64,000 nt of DNA from Setoptus koraiensis (GCA_048013815.1 CM106585.1:186001-250000); one strand, 5' to 3'; shown: positions 27,491-36,490, numbered from the stretch's first letter. Notes: generated from the sequence alone by a model not told the origin. Numbers and translations: made by a program.

Positions 27491-28125
27491 GGTTGTAGAT
27501 TAGGATTGTTGTGTTGCATGAGGAGGGCATTCTTGAAGGCTAAATGGTTTCGGCCATTTATTAACAGCTGATCTTTGAGATGCTGGGGCGGATGCATGTA
27601 CTTGCAGGAGTCGCGTTGGCATCGGCCCTGCAATTTTGTTGAAGACAATTCACATTTCACATTTCAAATGATATTATTTTCCAATAAACAATCGGACAAT
27701 GGACAAACAAGTGGACAAAACAGTTACAGTTGTAATTAATCATTTCTCACAACAATTCGCAGCAATCAATTATCGTTTCAATAAATTCTTTCGTCAGTAT
27801 GAACAATCATCGTTTCAATCGACAATTAAACATGATTTATTGAAACGATGATTGTTTGCCGAGACGGACGGAATCATCGATGATCGATCGCATGCAGCCA
27901 GTCGATTAATTAACTATTGACTCATTCAGTAGTTATACATGCAACGTGATGTATAGTTGAACTCACCTTTATACTGTCGTAGCATGCGACAACTCGCCCG
28001 TTTGGCTGCAAATCCACGTTGGGATTTGGGTGGGCGAATTTGCATTCGTTGTCGGAACGGGTGCATTTGGAGCGTTGGAATTCGCGACAGACCTCCAATT
28101 GGAGCCACAGAGAGTCCTTGCTCAT
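7086..28125 (-). CDS. mbl: muscleblind-like RNA-binding splicing regulator, four coding exons resolved (3' end not resolved)
   Basis: Muscleblind/MBNL proteins bind YGCY-type RNA through two pairs of CCCH zinc fingers and control alternative splicing, mainly in the nucleus. Four exons join in phase: 28125-27967, 27627-27292, 10429-7395 and 7188-7086, giving 1,211 codons so far. All four fingers keep the family spacing: ZnF1 C13-C21-C28-H32 (CX7CX6CX3H), ZnF2 C48-C56-C61-H65 (CX7CX4CX3H), ZnF3 about C1129-C1137-C1144-H1148, ZnF4 about C1163-C1171-C1176-H1180. The stretch [10 protein letters not shown] after ZnF2 is diagnostic. Vertebrate MBNL1 is under 400 residues, so this protein is unusually long because of the third exon. 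The ATG at 28125 lies 2 nt inside an exon whose acceptor ends at 28128, so at least one 5' non-coding exon lies upstream. The exon after 7086 is phase 0 and was not identified. Known of the family: many isoforms and circular RNAs. Confidence 0.93.
7395..10429 (-). CDS. mbl: mbl giant third coding exon: about 960 residues of low-complexity linker, then ZnF3 and first half of ZnF4
   Basis: A strong polypyrimidine tract (10440-10480 on the minus strand) and CAG acceptor precede AATCAGCACAAC. The exon is 3,035 nt, enters in phase 0 and leaves in phase 2 (TGC AG|GTGAGT). It begins with Asn/His and polyalanine, then [11 protein letters not shown], which resembles the Pro/Ala linker of other muscleblinds. 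After that come runs of Gln, Asn, His, Ser and Asp. The last 60 residues return to conserved sequence: [18 protein letters not shown] and [18 protein letters not shown], that is ZnF3 and most of ZnF4. The reading frame stays open through more than 1,000 codons of repetitive DNA, which argues for selection on the frame. Some low-complexity parts could be removed by internal splicing in minor isoforms; I see no compelling internal introns. Confidence 0.9.
13549..13618. repeat. perfect (TTG)n tract
   Basis: About 23 uninterrupted TTG units inside the long mbl intron (CAA on the transcript strand). Confidence 0.97.
16918..16944. repeat. perfect inverted repeat, 13-nt arms with 1-nt spacer
   Basis: TTATCACTGATAA at 16918-16930 pairs with TTATCAGTGATAA at 16932-16944. 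Confidence 0.9.
17349..17397. repeat. 10-bp minisatellite (TGTTTCGAGC)n
   Basis: Five near-identical 10-mers (CTGTTTCGAG / TTGTTTCGAG). Confidence 0.9.
18457..18514. repeat. imperfect inverted repeat with arms of about 20 nt
   Basis: GTGCGCGGTTTAGATATG is followed about 20 nt later by its near reverse complement ending ATCTAAACTGTGCAC. Confidence 0.75.
18569..18651. repeat. CAA/CAG-type tract
   Basis: Interrupted CAACAACAACAG repeat within the mbl intron. Confidence 0.9.
19857..19937. repeat. degenerate tandem repeat of about 18 bp built on GGCAGTTACATAAC
   Basis: Five units of (G)GCAGTTACRTAA followed by variable CAC or ACTG spacers. Four units contain a full RTTRYGTAAY palindrome, so the array is a cluster of potential bZIP sites. 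Confidence 0.8.
20550..20587. repeat. perfect inverted repeat, 11-nt arms
   Basis: CAAGCTCAACT at 20550-20560 pairs with AGTTGAGCTTG at 20577-20587; the loop contains ACGTAAC. Confidence 0.85.
20737..20803. repeat. inverted repeat, 17-nt arms with one mismatch
   Basis: CGATGTTGTCTAACAGT at 20737-20753 pairs with ACTGTTAGACAACACCG at 20787-20803 around a 33-nt loop. The hairpin is long enough to be stable in RNA. Confidence 0.85.
21372..21440. repeat. 9-bp minisatellite (GGCCGCAGT)n
   Basis: Seven or more units of CCGCAGTGG with TCGCAGTGG variants. GC-rich tandem array in the mbl intron. Confidence 0.92.
21744..21773. repeat. (CAA)n tract
   Basis: Perfect (CAA)9-10. Confidence 0.95.
22864..22950. 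repeat. CAA/CAC/CGG-interrupted CAA tract
   Basis: CAACAACAGCAACAACC-type repeat; the longest frame through it is polyThr/Ala and is not a credible gene. Confidence 0.9.
23399..23448. repeat. 10-bp array of TACGTAATAT palindromes
   Basis: Five tandem 10-mers of TACGTA(A/G)TA(T/C). Three contain ATTACGTAAT, a consensus site for PAR-type bZIP and NFIL3/Vrille factors. It may be a regulatory cluster or a simple minisatellite. Confidence 0.9.
23630..23716. repeat. AT-rich palindromic tract (TATA/ATAT)
   Basis: About 85 bp of almost pure A/T with nested palindromes (TATTATATA / TATATAATA) and a terminal (TA)n run; could extrude a cruciform. Confidence 0.85.
23980..24093. repeat. CAA/CAG/CAC trinucleotide tract
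   Basis: Two blocks of CAA-type repeat separated by non-repeat sequence, in the mbl intron. Confidence 0.88.
24699..24788. repeat. 10-bp array of GTTGCSTARY units including four GTTGCGTAAT
   Basis: Tandem GTTGCxTAxx 10-mers (GTTGCCTAGA, GTTGCCTGGC, GTTGCGTAAT). Four copies match the C/EBP-like palindrome GTTGCGTAAT, three of them contiguous at 24759-24788. Confidence 0.85.
25921..26052. repeat. 9-bp minisatellite (ATAGAYCYA)n
   Basis: About 14 units drifting from GATCTAACA through GACCTAATA and GATCCAATA to GACCCGATG. The gradual change along the array shows successive slippage. Frames give Asp-Leu-Thr or Gly-Ser-Ile repeats with no gene context. Confidence 0.92.
26868..26948. repeat. (GTTGTTGTC)n / TTG tract
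   Basis: About 80 bp of GTT with GTC and GCT interruptions, 350 bp 3' of the second coding exon of mbl. Confidence 0.93.
27136..27191. repeat. (CA)28 dinucleotide tract
   Basis: Perfect CA repeat 101 bp downstream (mbl sense) of the donor of the second coding exon. In mbl pre-mRNA it reads (UG)28 and is complementary to the tract at 29209-29270. Confidence 0.98.
27292..27627 (-). CDS. mbl: mbl second coding exon: second half of ZnF2 and Gln-rich tail
   Basis: The acceptor ATTGCAG ends at 27628 and the donor GTAAGT begins at 27291; both ends are phase 0 (112 codons). The exon finishes ZnF2 ([14 protein letters not shown]) and continues with [22 protein letters not shown], the conserved post-finger helix of muscleblind. 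It then runs into a long polyglutamine tract (DNA 27420-27490), His/Gln-rich sequence and SLYQLQPM. The Gln codons are mixed CAA and CAG, so the tract is a coding homopolymer rather than a pure CAG expansion. It follows the first coding exon across a 339-nt intron. Confidence 0.93.
27767..27856 (-). repeat. one right arm with two competing left arms: alternative hairpins in a 339-nt mbl intron
   Basis: The segment 27839-27856 (ATTGAAACGATGATTGTT) is the perfect reverse complement of 27802-27819 (18 nt). The overlapping segment 27835-27854 also pairs with 27767-27786 over 20 nt with one mismatch. Both partners compete for the same arm, so only one hairpin can form at a time. The structures lie between the ZnF1 and ZnF2 exons. 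Confidence 0.9.
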
Positions 28126-28127
28126 TT
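27967..28127 (-). CDS. mbl: mbl first coding exon: start codon, ZnF1 and start of ZnF2
   Basis: The acceptor (TTTACAG, ending at 28128) is followed by AA and then the ATG at 28125. The 53 codons encode [15 protein letters not shown], the signature of MBNL ZnF1, and end in CYDSIK at a GTGAGT donor (27966-27961), phase 0. The next exon resumes with [14 protein letters not shown] and so completes ZnF2. The split of ZnF2 at YDSIK/GRC fits the usual muscleblind gene structure. In Drosophila the exon carrying the mbl start codon is the source of an abundant circular RNA; see the findings for the repeats flanking this exon. Confidence 0.95.
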
Positions 28128-29206
28128 CTGTAAATCTTTGGCTGCTTGCAATTACTTCTATTACTATTTCGTGTAGAGATTCACGGATTGGTGCACTATT
28201 TAGATTTCTAATAGTAAAATTTTAATCTAATGTTTGCAACTGAGTGTCTCTGTTTTCTTGATTCTGTGTGACGCAATACTGTGGTTATTAGCGAGTTGTG
28301 TGCAACTATCGGCGCAAACCATCAACTATCGTCCTGAGACATCTATCATGAGACGAGTTTTGCAATGTGCCAACAGAGTTCATAATTGGCCTTTGTCTTG
28401 CAGTTGTTTAATGGGCGACGTTGTTTGTTTATATGTATCTGTTGTATCTGGTGTTTGTATGTGTTTGTTGGTTGCGGCTGTCAGCATCTAATGGCCGATC
28501 ATTTTGACAATGACACCAAGGTGACACTTGCACATTGTCGCTGATGAGGCTGGTGGTTATGTAATATAAATTGTAAGCCACCATTGTAATTGCATGGTGC
28601 ACACTCACTCATTACCGGGCACAATTAAGCTAGGCTCAGTGGCGAATAACGAACGGCGACGACGACCACGGACTTTTGTCAAAATCAAGTCTCAAATAAC
28701 GGATCTAATATACAAACAAACAATTGTATGCACACAATGAGCGATAAATTACTCTTTTCTGACGTTGCCTTTGTCTTTGTCTGGTATACGATATCATCAA
28801 CATGAAGCCAGCTAAATGGCCAACTATTTTTGCGATATATTATTAGTATTTTCTCCGGCAACTCGCCTTCTATTTTAACTTTGTACTCGTTTGTTATAAA
28901 TAAATAATCTCTCTCTCTCTCTCCGTCTGTCTCACTTGTATTTCAGTCGCAATGTGGGAATGTGTTCGCTTCTCTTGTTTTATGCCATTAGTTAACATTT
29001 GCAGCTCACTCATTGAGCATCGCAACACGACTGACTGATACAATTGGCGCATCCACTCAGCGCACACACACACACACCACAACTCAACAACAACAGCTAG
29101 CTTGCCAACGAACATCAACATTGCGTAATGTTGCATGTGCGCACACTCTCTCGTCTCTCTGGTCTCACTTTTAACGGACAGCTCATCGCCATCACACATG
29201 GATATC

Positions 29207-29208
<2 letters not shown>

Positions 29209-29270
<62 letters not shown>
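29209..29270. repeat. (TG)31 dinucleotide tract
   Basis: Perfect TG repeat about 1.1 kb upstream (mbl sense) of the first coding exon; reads (CA)31 in mbl pre-mRNA if the transcript starts further upstream. Confidence 0.98.
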
Positions 29271-29274
<4 letters not shown>

Positions 29275-30755
29275 TGTAAATGCCACTATCCGAGTCCATG
29301 CATGGATGTGAATTTGCGCAAAGTGTTGTCCAAATATATTGTTGCATATACAACAATTTGTTGTACACCAACAATAACGTCACGTTATTAACGTGGTTAG
29401 CGTCCAGATCCAACTGCAATCTGTGAATATCCAGATAGACCCAACTGAAATGCACGCATATCCACAAAGATTCATGTGAACTGTCAGTGGAATAGATCGC
29501 CATGATAACTTGAATTGATTTCAGCACAAAACTTATCGCTGCATGTTGATCTACGGCTGAGTCAACTGTCAGCAGAAGTTGTCATCGGCAACTATGACCA
29601 GTGACTGCATTTGTCAGTTTGTGGATCACATGTAGTGTTGTTGTGTCTCACGTTGATAATATTTTTCGAGTGAAGTGTCAGATCAGGTCAGCAGTGGATT
29701 TCCGTGAGTGTATCTCTGTGGATATCCACGACATCCAATGCAAGACTGATTGATCTATGATGATATTCAAACACAAGTACAGATTATAGCCGAGCAATCC
29801 ATGTTGCAACGGATTACTGCCGGATATCAAGCGGATATCCACTCTCGGATAATCCAGCGCCATCCCTAATGATGAGCATGCGCTTGCCTTCATTTTCGCT
29901 TCCTTCTGGCCATTATGCACTCTTCCAAACGTTTATCCGTTTATCTAGTCACATCCAAGTGTGTCGCTGTTGGTCTTTGCAGTTGTCTGATGTTTCGATG
30001 GCGCGATCGGCCGCCAATCTGATCCCCATCTGGACCCGGAACAGACTCGGCTCTTGCAATTGCCAGTGTGCACAAACCTGAACAATTTGCGCACAATATC
30101 ACTGTGGATATTGTTAAATATCCACAGTGCCCCGAATTCAATTTAATCGCCTCTGACTGTCAGACAGTGACAAGCCTGCATTGCACAATATCCGGCGCCC
30201 GAATCACCTGAATATTGCGCAAATGAGCCTTGATTCATTGTAGTAAAGACATGTAATAATATACTCACAGCTATACTAAAAATATGATAATTGGCACAAG
30301 GCGCCCGGCTGTGCGGCACAGTGCACAGGCAGACAGGGGATGGGTGTCGGGGTGGGCAAAAGTAGTAACTTTTTGTTTATGGCATTTGGCAGAAAAACGG
30401 GCGTCCAATTGGCTTACTGACTGACTGTTTTTTAGTCGGATATTATCGTGCCAAAACTGCGTATAATGTTGCTGGCGAGCTAGCGAGTAGCGATCGGGAG
30501 AAAGGGCAACTGGCATTTAGTGGATGTTGGTGTGTGTGTCAGAGTGTGGATATGTGAGTGTTGCGAGCGTATGCGATGACAACATTAACAACATGCTCGT
30601 ATAAACATTTGATGTATCAAGTGCGATTTGCGACAGAGATAGCGAGCTAGCGAGAGCGTCTGAGCCAGTGGATAATTTCGAGTAACAAAGTCGCAATGAG
30701 TAGATGAGCCAAACAGATGAGCCCGCGATAGCCGGCCGACAAGAGCTGGCTTTTT

Positions 30756-30757
<2 letters not shown>

Positions 30758-30828
<71 letters not shown>
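30758..30828. repeat. (CA)35 dinucleotide tract
   Basis: Perfect CA repeat, the third of four long alternating CA/GT tracts between 27 and 34 kb. Confidence 0.98.
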
Positions 30829-30831
<3 letters not shown>

Positions 30832-30903
30832 CCACTCTTGATTGGCTAGCACCACTCCTCGTTGGCTTGTCTCGTTGGTGAGCTATGGTTGCCGTCGTTT
30901 GTG

Positions 30904-31044
30904 CAGCTAATGTTGGCTAGCTAGTGTTGGCTAGCTAGTGTCGGTTAGTTAGCGTTGGTTAGCTAGTGTCGGCCGTGCTAATGTTAGCTAGCTAATGTTG
31001 GCTAGCTAATGTTGGCAAGCTCATGTTGGCTAGCTCATGTTGGC
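30904..31044. repeat. 14-bp minisatellite (TGTTGGCTAGCTAG)n
   Basis: Nine or ten variable units built on GGCTAGCTAATGTT; each unit contains the palindrome GCTAGC or AGCTAGCT. Non-coding. Confidence 0.9.
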
Positions 31045-31279
31045 CAGGCGATTTAGGCGATGTGATTGGGATGTGATGCACACACACGCTAATAGTAGAC
31101 AGCTTACAAGTTGACTGGTGGTGAAAGACACAGAAATTAATTCCACCCAACTGTACCCGAAATGAAGCCGATGAAGCAGAGCTGATGACGTCGACACGCA
31201 ACAGAGCAGCGCGAGACCGGCTAGACTCGATTAAACGACTCGGCAACGTCGCAGCAACCCAATAGGCAATCACCGGCAA

Positions 31280-31475
31280 CAACAGCAACAAATAATGCAA
31301 ACATCCGCCGGCTGCAACAATGACAGCCAAACCAGACGACATCTGAAGCGTACGAATCGGAGCGTCCAAAGCGCCAACAACGACAACCGCAACAACCGCG
31401 CCAACAGCAGCAACAACAGCGGCAACAACAACGCCAACAACAACAGCCACTACAACAGCGACGGCAAACAACGAG
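31280..31475. repeat. CAA/CAG/CGC-type trinucleotide-rich stretch
   Basis: Interrupted CAACAACAGC, CAACAACGAC and CGGCAACAAC repeats. Frames encode Asn/Ser or Ala/Val runs and are judged repeat-derived. Confidence 0.8.
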
Positions 31476-32004
31476 GCGACACGAAATATGCCCATTGACA
31501 TTGATGTGCTCGACGATTGTGGTCTAGCCAAATTGGCGCTGTTAAAAACAACAGCTCACTCGAATTAGACTGTCTGGCTCAATGATGCAGCCACTTGATT
31601 TAGACAGAATGTTGTCTATGCAACGACAACCAATTGCCCATTTCCAGTTGCCGGTTGCCATTTGACAGCCGCAAGTTCAACAGCCTACTGGTTCGCTCTC
31701 ACATTTTGCTCTCACAAATACACATACTTGCACTTATGAGCCAGCTACAGTGTCGCCGCCACTAATTAGCGGCCAATTAAGAGCCCTGGCTAGCCAGCGT
31801 GACTCATCGGCTGACAGTGATTGTCATAGTGCTCACAAGAGTCAACATTTGACAATCGGTGTGCAACCACCAAACGGCATCTTGCTCTATCTGTTGCATG
31901 CACCGTCGTGCCGACAACAACACCGCAGACACTTTGTTGTGCCATCTAACCATTTTGTAGCTGTCGCTCTTGTCGCTCTTGTCACTCGCAACTTGCACCA
32001 CCAC

Positions 32005-32088
32005 CCGCCACTACCCGTCGAGCCGCCACTACCCGTCGAGCCGCCACTACCCGTCGAGCCGCCACTGCCCGTCAACCCGCCACGACCC
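32005..32088. repeat. 18-bp minisatellite (CCGCCACTACCCGTCGAG)n
   Basis: Three to four near-perfect 18-mers and a degenerate fifth. 18 is a multiple of 3, so the array is translatable as Pro-rich repeats, but no gene structure supports coding. Confidence 0.92.
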
Positions 32089-32211
32089 GCTTCTGCCCGT
32101 AGCTAGACGGGAAATAGCACCAGAAATACCTTGGTCTTGGGATGCTGTTTTGTGTGTCGCGCAGGGCATTCGTTTGTCGCTTGAGTAAATATATTTATAC
32201 AATATTTGACA

Positions 32212-32239
32212 ATCATGACAACAATCATGTTGTCATGAT
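32212..32239. repeat. perfect inverted repeat, 11-nt arms with 6-nt loop
   Basis: ATCATGACAAC at 32212-32222 pairs with GTTGTCATGAT at 32229-32239. Confidence 0.88.
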
Positions 32240-33085
32240 CGCGTAAATATGGCAATGGTCGACATGTCAACTATTCACAAGTCGTAAGTTTGAGCACATT
32301 CACAGATGAATAGTAGACAGTTGGCACCTTGACACACTTCTAAGTGGCGCCCTCGAGCGGCGTTCATTGGCACCAAAAGCGACTTGACCATTGAGTTTGT
32401 TTGCCGGTCGCAATGTTCATTATGCGTGCCCTTATTTTAGTCTATAAGTTATAGAGTATAACCGATAACAACAACAACAACAACAACCATTGACTGACCG
32501 TAATTATAAACTTGCGCAGCTATTAATGGTTGTTTGCTTGGTGAGCATTTGCGCTGTTGTTGTGCAACCAGACAGGTAACTAGAGCGCTAGGAAGTGTCA
32601 GATAAACCAGACAGTGTCTTGACATTGTCTTTCTATAATGGTCTGTGTGTGTTAACTGATACAAAGATGACGACAGGTGATTAGATCGTGTCGGAACAAC
32701 AACAGTGTAACAACAATTGACAGGCAAAGAATTGTGTTTGATTGATCTCATTAGAGACGAGTCTGGCTAGAGAGTGTTGACAGCAGAAAGTAAATCTCAT
32801 ACGATCTCTGCCGGTCGTGATCGTGCTCGCTACACAACAATGCTGCGCTCACCTGAGCCAATAAACTCGGGCCAGCAAGCCATTGCATGCATGCCAGATC
32901 GACTTTTCTTCTTTCAGGCGCTTTTATCCGCTCCAATCCACTCCAGCTCGCCAGACACTTGCAACAACAACAAATAGTTGAGACACTTGTCGTTGGAAGT
33001 GGCCAACTGCAGCTCGCCCGCCATCAAACAACCGACACACGAGTCAAATAGACGCACACAGGCAAACAGTGGCCAGAGTTTTGTA

Positions 33086-33222
33086 AGCTGTTGTTGTTTT
33101 GGTCGTTGCTGTTTTCGTTTTCATTCTCGTTGTTGATGTTGTTGTCGGTGATGCTGTTGTTGTTGCTGTTGTTGTTGCTGTTGTTGCTGTTGCTGCTGTT
33201 GTCGGTGCTGTTGTTGTGTTTT
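33086..33222. repeat. TTG/CTG-type trinucleotide tract
   Basis: About 135 bp of GTTGTTGCTGTTG-type repeat with TCG and GGTG interruptions. Confidence 0.9.
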
Positions 33223-33717
33223 GGCCCAGTTTAGTGGGTTGCAAAGACAAGTGAACTTAGCACATTTGACGCCTAAATCATGACTCTTCTGGCTGCACTC
33301 GCTACAACAATCCGCTACAACTAACACAACCAACTGACAAGCGTCATCCTTTGTCCGTTATCTGTCATCTCGTTTTGTGTGCTCATCATCTGTGGGCTAG
33401 CTTGATGAAGGTGAGCTTGCTTTATCGCAACATTAGCACTAGTTTAACCGTCAACCAACCAATTGGCCACAACAGCAGCCAACCAGTCATGCAACATGAA
33501 AGCTTATTATTGCCCTGATCTAATTAGTTTATGTCTATTGTTGTTGCTGTTGCCGTTATTGTAATCATTGTTCCATGGCCAGTTACCTGAGAGCTTCTCT
33601 CTCACCTGTGTTACCTGTTGCCCATTATAATTGCCTGTTGAATGTGTGTGTGTGCCGTTATAATAAACACGAATACGAACATCAGCTGTTGCTTTCGGAG
33701 TCACAACATTGACGACT

Positions 33718-33719
<2 letters not shown>

Positions 33720-33780
<61 letters not shown>
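33720..33780. repeat. (GT)30 dinucleotide tract
   Basis: Perfect GT repeat, the last of the four alternating long CA/GT tracts. It coincides with the edge of the repeat-rich half of the window. Confidence 0.98.
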
Positions 33781-33781
<1 letters not shown>

Positions 33782-33800
33782 GGAGCAACACAAAATTACA

Positions 33801-36490
33801 TCAGAACAACAATTATTCAATTGAGTTTCTTTAACGAGCGGTCTCCATAACGGTTTTTCATACCACATTCAGGGGACATTTAGAGACAACTTTTATGCAC
33901 GGCGACAGCTCTCATAACCACAACAATCATGCAATATTCGACAGGAAACGAAAACTCTCAATTACACCGTATACCACCCGTGGTCAGTTATTTCCGGTGT
34001 GCGAAGAGGCACTCAAACTTTGTGAGAAACTTTCTGAGTCTAGGACCATGTAAAAGCAAAAATAAATGATCAAAATAAATGATCACATCACCGAGAAAGA
34101 TTTTTTCGCTCGCATTTCCAATTAGTTTGGCGGTTAGTGTGGCGGCATCAAGTCTGAGTGATACTTGCACAAGTTACTATTCAATGACATAAATGCTATG
34201 CATGAATTACTTAGTATGAATCACTTCAGACTCTAAAGTTTAGAGATCCGAACAAAATTCGGGCGAAAGAGTTTTTCATTTGAGCGAATCGCGGCGCTAC
34301 TGAAAATTTGAACTCAATTTTTATTCGTCATGTCACACACATAGGACATATCCGCCAAGCCGCATACATTACTGTGGATATTATACTGTGGATATCGTAC
34401 TGTAGATGGTAGTTGCCGACAATGATGGCAGTTTCGGGTCAAATGAACTGCAATATCATCGTTCAGCTATCACAAACCTATTGTCACTGGCGAGGAGCAG
34501 CAATCATCGCGCCTAATATCGGCATGCTCAATTCTCTAAAAACTGCACCTCACCCCATTATCTCGTATCAAACGGTTAATGAGATTGGCCTTATTTTGTC
34601 ATGGTGGCACCCTCTTTCGCCTATCGTTGTCAAGCGCACTGATGACGGTTTCGCTAACAACTTTTTGCTAACAACTTTTCAATTGATCGGCTAGCGAAAT
34701 CCCGACTCGAGCAAATACAACAAGGCACAGCGTGTGCGATGTACTGGACGGTTTATTATTGTTCACCTCCAACACATTCGCATTGGATCCTGTCTTTCGT
34801 CACAAAAATAGTGCAAGCCGAAAGTAGCAAAAACCTGGCCCCATTCCGCGATCCATGATATCAATTGCCAGTATTGCTCGATTCGAGCTTTGATAACTGC
34901 AATGAACAGGAGATTGGAGCAAACTGTCACTGAATAGTGCTCCAATCTATACGATGCAATGTTTGCTCCGATAACTTAGTGATACATTTTTTGGTTGAAA
35001 TCCTCCGAAAATCTCGATTTAACCAGCGATTTTCTCGGCAATTCGCGAGTAAATCATCTCGCAAAAGCAGGCGAACCAATCATAAACCAACTAATTAGGC
35101 CAATGATCCATCGATCTCGCACCATTTGTAAGATTGATTCGATTTATTATCCAATCAAGGAACGATTTCCTCTTGGCACTCCAATGCACCAGTGCTGCCA
35201 TGCTGCGGACAATATACTGATTATTGATAGCACTGTATAAAAATGAATATAAATGTGAAATCGCATCAGTTTCCTCGTCACTGCAATTGAACTCATTTTT
35301 TTTTTGTTTTTCGCTTTGGAACTTCAGATGAAAATTGATCCGTGCCTCTTTACGTTACGGAAGAACTTTTCTCAACAATACGTGCGATTTTCCAATTATT
35401 AGATCCTCGGACTTGATAGGCCCGATGACTTGCACGTTCGGTGATCAGTATTTCAGGAAGAAAACATCAATTCTCAATAATGATTTGATGATTCCTGGAG
35501 AATTCTAGGAATAGATTCAAATTTTTTGTTTTCACCCCAAAACAAATTATCCTGCTGAATTAACGACTGTGAAAAGAAATCGCTCGAACAAACCAGCCAA
35601 GTCTTAGATGATCGGCAATCTATATTCATGTAAAGCGTTTTTTACTAATATTTCGGAGGGCTTGAGAGAACCAGGTGACAGGCAACAGAAAATTGCGCCA
35701 TAATGGTTAACTTATTTAAGTTGCAATCGAAATTAATTTGAATAAGTCACGATGTCTATTTGCTAGGTTTTCTTTTCCGTGCAAGCATCCAATGAAGTCG
35801 CCGTGCGAAAATCTTTCAAGAACTCGAGAGTTGACGAGCAATCACGGAAAAACTAATGATCGATGATCTTCATGCTCGATTCATCCACCAGTAAACTCGA
35901 GCAAATCGATCGTTAATTTTCAGTGAAATTGGCCCCTACGAGAGAAAATATAACAGTTTTTTTTATGTTCACGTTTTATGTATGACACCTCGCATCTTAT
36001 ATTGGAATGTGGATACATATAAAATCTTGAGGGTATCGGAGAGAGGGCGTGAACTCAGACAGTTGGACCTTCAAACATATCAATGCCAGTTCAAGTCTTT
36101 GTCAGTTCTGCGAATGGCAGAAGCATTCAATTATTACAAGTGATCCACTATCGAAAACTGACCGTTGCTTGGTCCTCATATACAATTTGGTGAAAATCAG
36201 TGACTACGAAAAAGGACCGTCCGACAGTTTCAGTTTTACAGCGCGTTACAAATACGCCTCCAAATCATCTCTATGATCAGTCACTTTTCATCAGTATAGT
36301 TCTCTTTAGAATTTCGGGAATTTGCCACGAACAAATGATTCTGAACCGATTTGCCCCACCGAAGTCTATCATTACCTAAATTGTATCGGTAAAATAAGAG
36401 CCAGCGGATAATATATGAACATCAGTCCCTAAATTTCTTACATTAAAAAGATTAGCTGTGTGTTAAATTGCACTAAACCCTCCGTTAACC
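33801..36490. other. AT-rich intergenic region upstream of the gustatory receptor
   Basis: Base composition shifts to clearly AT-rich sequence with few microsatellites. Open frames up to 93 codons are present on both strands, but none has a recognisable motif, a hydrophobic pattern or a credible splice context. No RNA gene recognised. Confidence 0.6.

Larger units (their letters stand above)
28128..33800. other. mbl 5' side: presumed first intron or promoter region, no coding sequence recognised
   Basis: The acceptor at 28128 shows that mbl transcripts start upstream of this point, but no 5' exon or core promoter can be identified with confidence. The interval contains three of the four long CA/GT tracts, a 14-bp and an 18-bp minisatellite, CAA/TTG tracts and inverted repeats (29373-29389 around ACGTCACGT; 32212-32239). 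Confidence 0.6.
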
